This document shows, one piece after another, positions 15,054 through 21,133 of a stretch of 21,133 nucleotides of DNA (position 1 is its first letter; every line of letters begins with the position of its first letter). The position numbers were made by a program, and so were the translations under genes. The stretch is from NCBI GenBank assembly GCA_052143655.1, contig JBKQSL010000495.1:1-21133 (forward strand), written 5' to 3'. The DNA is from CAVSUR01 sp052143655 (GTDB taxonomy: Bacteria > Actinomycetota > Actinomycetes > Streptosporangiales > Streptosporangiaceae). The notes beneath the pieces are model-generated. The model had not been told where the DNA came from. It searched no databases and was given only the letters and a program-made list of their open reading frames with translations.

Positions 15054-16949
15054 TTAGCAGGAGCCATCAGCCAAGTTGGCGGTCTCGTCGACGAGCCCCA
15101 TCGTCACTTCCACTGTACTGGCCAGCCCTCCCGCTACCGAGTACGGGGACTGATCACCACCTGGCGGGTCTGCCCCGGCCGCGCTGCGAGGCGTCCCCGC
15201 TCCTGCGGCAGGAGCGCTGAGCAGCGCAAGGACCCGGTGGAAGGCCTCCTGGCGGCTGGCCAGCTCGTCGTCACGCCGCGGCGCGTCGGCCGCGGTAGCG
15301 GCGCGCTGGGCCGCTGCTGACTTCAGCGCGTTCTCCAGCCGGCCGGTGCTGTCGGCGTAGCGGGCACTGATTTCCCGGCCTAGCCGCCGCGTCGCTTCCG
15401 CCAGCCGGTACTGCAGGTCCGCCCGTGCTCGCCCGACCTGCCGCGGAACAAGGGCGGCCGTTTCACGGCGCAGGTATTCCCGGGCCCGGCGGCGGCCCGC
15501 CTCGCCAGGCAGGCGGCGCCGGATGGCACCTGCCAGCAACTCGGTCTGCCCGGCGTCCTCGGCGACCAGGTAGAAGAACCGCAGATCAGGAACCAGCCGT
15601 CCGGCCGGTGCCGGCACGCTCAGCGTGAGGCCCAGCAGTTCGGCCGCGGCACCGCGCACTGCCTCCAGCTCGGCCCGCAGGTCGCCGGTAAGCCGCCGGT
15701 CGAGGTCCGCGAGCCGCCTTTCCAGCTCCTCCGCCCGCTGCTGCCGCCAGGCCTCGGTCACCGCCACGGCCAGTTCAGCCAGCCGTGCCCGCCCGTCGCG
15801 CTCGATTTGCGCAGGCGGGGCGGTGCGCAGGTCACCGCTGGCCAGCGTGCTCAGACGTGCGTCGACATCTGCGGTCAGCTGATCCGCGGCCAGGCCTGCT
15901 GCCTCGTTCAGGTCGGCCAGCATCCGTGCGGACTCGGCCGCGGCCAGGTCCGTGGCGTCCTGGCGCCGCCGCGCCGCCGCTTCCAGCCGTGCGCGGAATG
16001 CCTGCACCCGCCCGGCTGCCTCTTCACTGCGCATCTCGGCGGCGCGGCGGGTCAGGTCCACCTCGTCAAGAAGCAGGCGGGCCAGTCGGCGGGCATGGCC
16101 GGCCACTGATAGCCGCAAGTCGTGAGCGCGTCCGGAGCGCAGGTAGCCGGCCAGGTCGCTGGCGAAGACGGCGAATCCGGCATCGCCGTCAGCCATGGCC
16201 GCGCGGGCCGACACCGGGTACACCCGGACTGGGTGGCCAATAGCCTCGGCTGCTATCCGCGCCGCGAAACCGACAGCCTCGCCCAGCTCACTCTGGCCGT
16301 CCCGGCCGGGGCCAGCTTCGCCCGCACCGGGCGCCGCCAGGTAGTCGGCCTTGTTGAGGACCACGAACATGGTCATCGACAGTTCCGCGACCCGGGTCAT
16401 CAAGTCGCGCTCGCTGGCCGACGCCGGAGAATCGGCGGTGAGCACCAGCACAGCCGCGTCCATGCTCTCCAGGGCTGTTTCCGCCTCAGTCGTGTTGTGC
16501 GCGTACACCGATCCAGTGCCCGGCGTGTCCACCAGCTCGGCTCCGCACTGCAGGATGGGAGCATTCACCGCCACGGTCACCGACGCCACATCCCGGCGGT
16601 TGCGAGGGTTCCCATGCTCGGTGACCAGGTCGCCCAGGGCCGTCAACGGCAGCTGGTCTCGGCGGCCATCGCGGTACAGCACTCTCACGCACTCATCGGT
16701 GCCGTACCGCACCGTTGCGGCCAGCGCTGTCAGCGGCGTCACGCCGACGGGCAGGACCGGGCGGCCAAGCAGGGCGTTGATCAGCGTGCTCTTGCCGCGC
16801 TTAGCTTCCCCGGCCACCAGTACCCGCAGCCGCTGGTCGGTCAGTCGGCCGCGAAGCTCGGCCAGAGCCGCCTGACCGTCCCTGTCGGCCAGGACAGACA
16901 ACTCGCTGAGCGCCACCAGAAGCGGGTCGGCACTGTCAGATTCGCGCAC
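15054..16949 (-). CDS. Dynamin-like GTPase
   Basis: GTG 16949 has GGGAGG 4 nt upstream and gives 631 residues; ATG 16964 in the same frame has no ribosome-binding site but is possible. The G domain shows P-loop GEAKRGKST (47-55), switch I Thr in TPLTA (71-75), DTPG (141-144) and NKAD (199-202), as in bacterial dynamin-like proteins. After about 270 it is almost wholly helical, rich in Ala, Arg and Glu, matching the long stalk/coiled-coil of the family. A short hydrophobic stretch LLGLTLSVPAPAGRLV lies near 440-460 and the segment DLRFFYLVAEDAG just after; either could be a membrane paddle. The gene is followed after 26 nt by the two MutS-like genes, so all three are probably co-transcribed. 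Bacterial dynamins remodel membranes, and some protect cells from phage; the role here is inferred only. Confidence 0.85.
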   Translation of the reverse strand: MRESDSADPLLVALSELSVLADRDGQAALAELRGRLTDQRLRVLVAGEAKRGKSTLINALLGRPVLPVGVTPLTALAATVRYGTDECVRVLYRDGRRDQLPLTALGDLVTEHGNPRNRRDVASVTVAVNAPILQCGAELVDTPGTGSVYAHNTTEAETALESMDAAVLVLTADSPASASERDLMTRVAELSMTMFVVLNKADYLAAPGAGEAGPGRDGQSELGEAVGFAARIAAEAIGHPVRVYPVSARAAMADGDAGFAVFASDLAGYLRSGRAHDLRLSVAGHARRLARLLLDEVDLTRRAAEMRSEEAAGRVQAFRARLEAAARRRQDATDLAAAESARMLADLNEAAGLAADQLTADVDARLSTLASGDLRTAPPAQIERDGRARLAELAVAVTEAWRQQRAEELERRLADLDRRLTGDLRAELEAVRGAAAELLGLTLSVPAPAGRLVPDLRFFYLVAEDAGQTELLAGAIRRRLPGEAGRRRAREYLRRETAALVPRQVGRARADLQYRLAEATRRLGREISARYADSTGRLENALKSAAAQRAATAADAPRRDDELASRQEAFHRVLALLSAPAAGAGTPRSAAGADPPGGDQSPYSVAGGLASTVEVTMGLVDETANLADGSC

Positions 16950-17124
16950 CCAGCCTCCCGCCATGATCAGGCAGGGACCGTTGGCGGCTGCGCCGCGGTT
17001 ATCGGCGAGTCCCTCCGCCGCTCGCTCCAGCCATCGTACCGGGGAGGCGCCGAGCCAGCGGCAGCCCGCAACTGGCCAGGTCGCCCGACACGCTGTCGTC
17101 CGGGGACGCCTGGGAGGCGGTCGG

Positions 17125-17820
17125 CTACTCCGGACGCGACCGGGAGAAAGCAGATGCCAGAGACTCGGAAAGGGCAAGCCATCCCTCGGCGAATAGCCAC
17201 GCTGCGACGATGTCCGTGGGCCAGTGGACACCCAGGTAAACGCGACTCGTCCCCACCGCGGCCGCCGTCAGCAGCGGCAGCGCGTGCTTCGCTCCGCTGC
17301 CTGCCTCGAGACCGCGAGCGCAGGCGCCGACGGTCAGGGCAGCCAGGGTGGAGTGCTTGGAGGGCAAGCTGAAACCTTCAGGCTCGGTTAGCCAGACGCT
17401 AGCGGGCGGTCGCTGCCTGGCGATCAGCCGGGACAAGGCACGGCGGACTGTCGTGCCACTGGCGACTACCAGGCAGGGGACGCAGGCTTCAGGACACCCT
17501 CTCCGCCGTGCAACTGTGACAGCGCACGCGGCCAGCAGCACCGCGCAGAAGGCGGGCTCCGCCAGTGTGCTCACGGTGCGGGCTGCGGTGACAGCCGGTG
17601 GGCGGCGACCGTTCTGCACGGCCGTCATTGCCGCCTCATCGAGATACCCGAGACGTCCCGTTCTGGCCAGGGCACTAACCAGTGCCAGGCCGGCGAAGGG
17701 GACCGCGCTGCCGCTGATCAACCGGACGGCGGCCCGGAAGACCGGGGTATGGGAGGCCTTCTGCCTGCGCCCCCAGCGGAAGGCGGGCCGCTGGCTGACC
17801 ATCCCTCTGGGGGGCACCAC
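17125..17820 (-). CDS. PAP2-family membrane phosphatase
   Basis: The 231-residue product starts at GTG 17820 behind GAGGAGG, 7 nt upstream. It has the three phosphatase motifs of the PAP2 superfamily: RLIARQRPP (131-139, motif 1 with Arg one position off the usual K-x6-RP), LPSKHST (152-158, motif 2 with Lys for the Gly of PSGH) and SRVYLGVHWPTD (192-203, motif 3 S-R-x5-H-x3-D). Catalytic candidates are His156, Arg193, His199 and Asp203. Five to six membrane helices surround them. Such enzymes remove phosphate from lipid phosphates such as phosphatidic acid or polyprenyl pyrophosphates. The gene lies about 175 nt before the dynamin-like gene on the same strand, and shared transcription is possible. 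Confidence 0.85.
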   Translation of the reverse strand: MVPPRGMVSQRPAFRWGRRQKASHTPVFRAAVRLISGSAVPFAGLALVSALARTGRLGYLDEAAMTAVQNGRRPPAVTAARTVSTLAEPAFCAVLLAACAVTVARRRGCPEACVPCLVVASGTTVRRALSRLIARQRPPASVWLTEPEGFSLPSKHSTLAALTVGACARGLEAGSGAKHALPLLTAAAVGTSRVYLGVHWPTDIVAAWLFAEGWLALSESLASAFSRSRPE

Positions 17821-18253
17821 GGTCCTGCCTCCTCGATCACGTCCACGCAGGACCCACCGGTCATATGGCGCGCGACCGCACTGGTGTCAGTGCAGCACCG
17901 GCCGGATCCACCACCGCGCGGCTGGGCCACTGAGATCATCGTAAGCGGACCATGTCCTCCGGCAGCGCCCGGCCGCACCCCGGCGCGCGGCCGGTCACTT
18001 GAGCAGCAGGCGGTGACCTTCGCCTCTCGTGCGACGAGGCTCCGGCCGCCCAATGCCATCGTGGGCGTGTCTATGGCCTGTGCCCGCGCGCTCGCCCGGG
18101 CATCGCCGAGGCGCAGCCCGCCATGCCCTACGGGATCCCCCAGTCCTAGCCGGGACTGTCCGAAGACCGGCGTTCCGGGCTGATCGCGCCACTTCATGAG
18201 CCCGCGGCCTGGGCGGCAGCGGCAGACCAAGATTCTTGGCCACCTGGGCTCTA
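17821..18253. other. Gene-poor stretch upstream of the PAP2 gene
   Basis: I see no supportable gene. Long open frames run through it on the minus strand but lack ribosome-binding sites, family motifs and natural composition. The only structure is a perfect inverted repeat, GCACTG-GTGT-CAGTGC, at 17878-17893, about 58 nt before the PAP2 start, where it could be an operator. Confidence 0.4.
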
Positions 18254-18488
18254 TCAGGCCTCGCCTGGGTTCGGCCGCGGCGCTTGGCAGCCCGCCGCGG
18301 CGAGTGATCTCAGCGCCTCGGGGCGGATGACGGCGTCGGGGTGAGGTCGGCGCACCTTCGAGATCTCGCTTTGCTGGTCGGTGATCGAGAGCGGAGAGGT
18401 GATACCGGTCGAGCAGCTCGCTGACAGCCTGCTGCGCCGGCGGATCAGGCTCCCCGGGCTTGCGGTGTCTCCTGCCAAACCTGTTCAC
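18254..18488 (-). pseudogene. Small unknown gene with a probable frameshift
   Basis: GTG 18488 has GAGGAA 5 nt upstream and begins a natural-looking reading, NRFGRRHRKPGEPDPPAQ, then QAVSELLDRYHLSA. After about 18385 good codon use (G/C in third positions) moves to another frame, SITDQQSEISKVRRPHP then DAVIRPEALRSLAAAG, ending at TGA 18254. One inserted base or two lost bases would join them to about 78 residues. Staying in the first frame leads into low-quality sequence overlapping the PAP2 gene. I do not recognise the product. Confidence 0.35.
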
Positions 18489-18579
18489 GGAGTTCCTCGC
18501 CTTTGGTGGTCATCAGTTCACAGGCCGCATTGACAGTGTGCTCGGCCGTTGGCCCTCCGGGGTGCTCTCTGCGCTAGGA

Positions 18580-18603
18580 TTCCCTTGATATATCACAAGG
18601 GAA
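18580..18603 (+). promoter_or_regulatory. AT-rich palindromic operator before the HTH gene
   Basis: Arms TTCCCTTG and CAAGGGAA flank an 8-base AT-rich spacer (ATATATCA). A second, off-centre palindrome, TGATATATCA, lies inside. It follows directly on TAGGAT (18575-18580), a plausible -10 hexamer, so a bound protein would cover the transcription start. The next gene encodes an HTH protein, which suggests autoregulation. Confidence 0.5.
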
Positions 18604-18648
18604 AGAGGTACTGTGGAAACCGACCGGCCGGGACAGGAGGTAGCGACC

Positions 18649-19164
18649 GTGGACTGGTACAGCGTCCGCGCACAGGCTCTCGCGCCTGCCGATGCGCCGC
18701 GTCCGGCTGCCGACGAGGGCGCTGCGGATGCGCTGATGGAGCTCCTTGAGGGGCATGACGGCGTTGTCTCCTCTGGTGAGGCCTCGTGGGATGCCACGGT
18801 CAGTGTGCAGGCGGCCAGCGCGCGGGAGGCGGCTGACCGCGGTGCTGGCCTGATCGAGGAGCTGGCCGGCAAGGTCGGCATGCCGATGTGGCCGGTCGTG
18901 CGCGCTGAGGCTGTCCGCCAGGACGTGCTCGATGCGGAGATCGAGCGCCCGACGCTGCCCGAGCTGGTCTCCGCGCCGGAAGCCGCTGAGATCCTCGGCG
19001 TGTCGCCGCAGCGGGTGCATGAACTGGCCGCAGGGCACGCCGGGTTCCCCAGGCCGGTGTATGAGCTGCGTGCAGGGCGGCTGTGGCTGCGCCGCGCGAT
19101 CGAGGTGTTCGGGGAGCGGTGGGAGCGCAAGCCCGGACGCCCGCGCAAGGCTGCCGCAGGGTGA
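18649..19164 (+). CDS. HTH DNA-binding protein
   Basis: GTG 18649 has the perfect ribosome-binding site AGGAGGT with a 7-nt gap and gives 171 residues; GTG 18613 in the same frame has only a weak site. Residues 1-100 form an acidic, alpha/beta-looking domain (WDATVSVQAASAREAADRGAGLIEELAG, then MPMWPVVRAEAV) that I do not recognise firmly. Residues 106-150 form a MerR/excisionase-like helix-turn-helix: LVSAPEAAEILGVSPQRVHELA, then FPRPVYELRAGRLWLRRAIEVF. The basic tail KPGRPRK (161-167) resembles an AT-hook. Proteins of this layout are common in actinobacteria with unknown targets. The AT-rich palindrome about 45 nt upstream is the obvious candidate site. Confidence 0.72.
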   Translation: MDWYSVRAQALAPADAPRPAADEGAADALMELLEGHDGVVSSGEASWDATVSVQAASAREAADRGAGLIEELAGKVGMPMWPVVRAEAVRQDVLDAEIERPTLPELVSAPEAAEILGVSPQRVHELAAGHAGFPRPVYELRAGRLWLRRAIEVFGERWERKPGRPRKAAAG

Positions 19165-19328
19165 CCTCACTCCCGGCGCAGGTCACCGCCGAGTTCACGG
19201 CCGGACCGGGCCACGGATCACCGCCACCAGCAGGATCCTCGAACTCCGCTCCTTCGTCACCGGCCCGCGCCACGGCCGGGAAGCTGCCACGGCCGGGCTC
19301 AGCCGGGGCTCTCAGCAGTTCAGGAGAC

Positions 19329-19562
19329 CTAGTGGTGACGCCAGGCGGCCAGGTTGGTTGCCATCCTGCGGCGCAGCGCTGACCTCGCCGCTGCGCTCTT
19401 GGTCTGGGTGATACGCCCCACTGCCACGGCGCCGAGCAGCACCGCAACCCTGTTCCGTACGAGGGCTCTCACCGCAGCCATCACGAGCACAAGCATCACC
19501 ATCTGCTGATTGCGTGCTGCGTGCTCCGCAGGTGCAGAGTCCGTAGATGCAGAGACAGTCAT
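19329..19562 (-). CDS. Possible small membrane protein
   Basis: ATG 19562 follows GGGGGGAA about 9 nt upstream and gives 77 residues. A Ser/Ala/His-rich start (MTVSASTDSAPAEHAARNQ) leads to one or two hydrophobic helices, MVMLVLVMAAVRALV (about 21-35) and VAVLLGAVAVG (about 39-49), and then a basic tail (SALRRRMATNLAAWRHH). The frame is open further upstream, and ATG 19643 has GGAGG too close to be ideal. I do not recognise the family, and the opposite strand shows no better reading. It is convergent with the HTH gene and divergent from the MDMPI-family gene. Confidence 0.4.
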   Translation of the reverse strand: MTVSASTDSAPAEHAARNQQMVMLVLVMAAVRALVRNRVAVLLGAVAVGRITQTKSAAARSALRRRMATNLAAWRHH

Positions 19563-19759
19563 CTCGGCAGCTTCCCCCCATATCGGTCCGCGGCCGGCAG
19601 GCCAGATACCGGCTTTATCGCTCAAGACCGGGTGAGCTGTCATCACCTCCCTCGGCATGTTCACCCTGGTGAGAGACCTGGAGGCCAGAAGGGCAGCCGC
19701 GCTAGATTGACCCTGTACCGTGCTCTCGGCAATCGCCGGTGACGACAGCGCAGGGCGAG

Positions 19760-20551
19760 GTGAAATCGTTGGATTACCTGGCTCATCTGGCCCGTGAGTC
19801 GGCCCGGTTCGGCGCGGCGATCGCAGCGGCCCCAGCCGGGGCTGCGGTGCCGTCATGCCCCGCCTGGACGGCCGATGACCTGCTCTGGCACCTGGCATGG
19901 GTGCAGTCGTGGTGGGCGGCGATCGTGCGTGACAACCTGACCGGTCCCGACGCCAGGCAGCTTCAGCCAGAACGACCGCCCAGCCGGTCCGGGTTGCTGG
20001 AGTTCTACCAGCAGGCAGGCCAGGACCTGCGGCTGGCCCTCGGCGCCGTCAGCGCTGACACGCCGGCCTGGACATGGTCTGATGATCACACCGTCGGTTT
20101 CATCCGGCGCAAGCAGGCTCATGAGGCGCTGATCCACAGGATCGACGCCGAGGTGACTGCCGGCAACCGCACTGCGATGGACGCTTCCCTGAGCGCTGAC
20201 GGCGTGGACGAAGTGCTCCGCGTGATGTACAGCGGAATGCCCGAGTGGGGAAGCTTTGTCCCCGAGCCGCCGAATACGCTGCGGATCCAGGCCACGGATA
20301 CCGGTGACACCTGGCTCATCACACTGGGCCGGTTCACCGGGACCGACCCCGAGGGAACCTGCTACGACGAGCCGGATTTTCAGGTTGCCGGCCGGGACTC
20401 CGGCCAGCCGGCGTCGGCGCTCATCAGCGGCAGTGCCGCGGACCTCGACTGCTGGCTCTGGCACCGGCCGCCGGCCGGAACGATCAGCCAGTCGGGCAAT
20501 GGCGGCACGCTATCGGAGTTCGAGGCGGCAATCGCGCCGGGGATCAACTGA
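19760..20551 (+). CDS. Maleylpyruvate isomerase (MDMPI)-family mycothiol-dependent-type protein
   Basis: GTG 19760 is chosen as start (263 residues); GTG 19739 lacks a ribosome-binding site, and TTG 19769, with GAGG 8 nt upstream, is also possible. The N-terminal DinB/MDMPI four-helix domain is clear: YLAHLARESARFGAAI, CPAWTADDLLWHLAWVQSWW (His44), then RRKQAHEALIHRIDAE with H-E-x3-H (His121, Glu122, His126). His44, Glu122 and His126 fit the three metal ligands of the family. The MDMPI C-terminal domain follows from about 145, with residues around 220-245 (SGSAADLDCWLWHRPP) typical of it. Known members isomerise maleylpyruvate with mycothiol, but most are uncharacterised, so the substrate cannot be called. 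Confidence 0.85.
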   Translation: MKSLDYLAHLARESARFGAAIAAAPAGAAVPSCPAWTADDLLWHLAWVQSWWAAIVRDNLTGPDARQLQPERPPSRSGLLEFYQQAGQDLRLALGAVSADTPAWTWSDDHTVGFIRRKQAHEALIHRIDAEVTAGNRTAMDASLSADGVDEVLRVMYSGMPEWGSFVPEPPNTLRIQATDTGDTWLITLGRFTGTDPEGTCYDEPDFQVAGRDSGQPASALISGSAADLDCWLWHRPPAGTISQSGNGGTLSEFEAAIAPGIN

Positions 20552-20619
20552 CCCCGCGGAAACCCGGTTGTCGCCGCGGCGGCGGCTCGCCGATGATGGC
20601 GACGGTGGGCGCAACCAGG

Positions 20620-21133
20620 ATGCACGACGGCCAGGCCGACACCGACGCCGCGCTGGTACGGCGGCTGCTGGCGGGCCAGTCCCGCAGTGGGCCGGCCTGC
20701 CGGTTGAGCCAGTCGCGTCGTACGGCACCGACCACGACATCTACCGGATCGGAGATGGCCTTTCCGCCCGGCTGCCGCGCATCGAGTGGGCGACGCGGCA
20801 GGCGGCGCATGAGGCGCGGTGGCTGCCGCGGCTCGCGCCGCACCTGCCGCTGGCGGTTCCCCGGCAGCTGGCCATCGGCCAGCCCGCGCTGGGCTATCCG
20901 TTTACCTGGTCGGTGCAGGAATGGCGGCCGGGCCGGGATGCCAGCAGCGGGATCGGCGACCTGGGCCAGGCCGCTGCCGACCTCGCCGCGTTCATCAGGG
21001 CGCTGCGCGATCGGCACCGCGGGCGCGCCGGCCCGCCGGACGGGTGGCCGCGGCGGGCCGCTTGCCGACGGCGACGAGGAAGTCCGCAGCTCGATCGCGC
21101 AGCTAGGCGGCCGGATCGACGCCGGCGCCGCGC
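20620..21133 (+). pseudogene. Aminoglycoside phosphotransferase (APH)-family gene, frameshifted, partial
   Basis: Reading starts near ATG 20620 (MHDGQADTDAALVRRLLAGQ; ATG 20593 in frame is also possible) and continues after a 1-nt loss near 20680 in another frame: FPQWAGLPVEPVASYG, DHDIYRIGDGLSARLPRIEW, HEARWLPRLAPHLPLAVPRQ, GYPFTWSVQEWRPGRDA, AAADLAAFIRALR. A 2-nt loss near 21008 returns it to the first frame (RGGPLADGDEEVRSSIAQLG) up to the window edge. This is the N-terminal lobe and hinge of APH/choline-kinase-fold enzymes of the actinobacterial type (RLPRIEWAT). The catalytic HGD and metal-binding motifs would lie outside. It lies 68 nt after the MDMPI-family gene on the same strand. Real decay and sequence error cannot be separated here. 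Confidence 0.7.

Noticed and set aside
16122..17372. Long plus-strand frame opposite the dynamin-like gene
   Set aside because: The minus strand has all G-domain motifs; the plus reading is His/Arg/Gln-rich antisense with no family match.
17718..18488. 256-codon minus-strand frame spanning the gene-poor stretch
   Set aside because: Only its first 35 or so codons look natural; the rest is unlike a protein and overlaps the PAP2 start. Kept only as a small frameshifted gene at 18254-18488.
1..21133. CRISPR array, insertion sequence or integrase gene
   Set aside because: No regularly spaced repeats, transposase or recombinase motifs were seen on either strand.

Overview
The window is a high-GC, actinobacterial-type chromosome segment. 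G and C dominate third codon positions, GTG starts are frequent, genes overlap by 4 nt (ATGA/GTGA), and one enzyme belongs to the mycothiol-dependent maleylpyruvate isomerase-like family. I cannot name the species. Most genes between 2.9 and 18.5 kb lie on the minus strand.

Left part (1-2706): the N-terminal part of a three-helix membrane protein (possibly the anchor of an AarF/UbiB-type kinase, minus strand) faces a TPR-repeat protein that looks 5'-truncated. A short charged protein, a secreted SH3-like protein with a probable frameshift and a strong hairpin terminator follow. At 2661-2706 lies the exact 3' part of a tRNA-Thr(CGU) without its 5' half, the usual scar or attachment site of an integrative element. 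Its orientation suggests the element lay to the left.

Middle part (2902-11738, minus strand): a six-gene, tightly coupled operon encodes a membrane complex of the hydrogenase-4/formate hydrogenlyase/complex I superfamily (HyfC, HyfE, HyfF, HyfG, ferredoxin-HyfI fusion, HyfB, in transcription order). The large subunit has lost all four NiFe-ligand cysteines and the small subunit all four ligands of its [4Fe-4S] cluster, so this is not a hydrogenase. It fits the 'energy-converting hydrogenase related' (Ehr) type and, by gene content from memory, the Mycobacterium tuberculosis Rv0082-Rv0087 cluster. A 28-codon leader ORF containing a hairpin precedes hyfC, and its stop overlaps the hyfC start. 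Downstream lie a decayed DUF190/PII-like gene with three frameshifts and a universal stress protein gene with a perfect CRP-type palindrome upstream.

Right-middle part (11942-17820, minus strand): a PAP2-family phosphatase, a dynamin-like GTPase and two adjacent, different MutS-like ATPases without mismatch-recognition domains. The GTPase and both ATPases look like one operon and are the best candidate here for an undescribed system. Only one of the two MutS-like proteins keeps the switch histidine.

Right part (17821-21133): a mostly empty stretch with a small frameshifted ORF, an HTH protein behind an AT-rich palindrome, a possible small membrane protein, an MDMPI-family enzyme and a frameshifted aminoglycoside-phosphotransferase-like gene that runs off the end. 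Several short genes carry small indels while the long operons are intact, so either local gene decay or sequencing error has to be considered.
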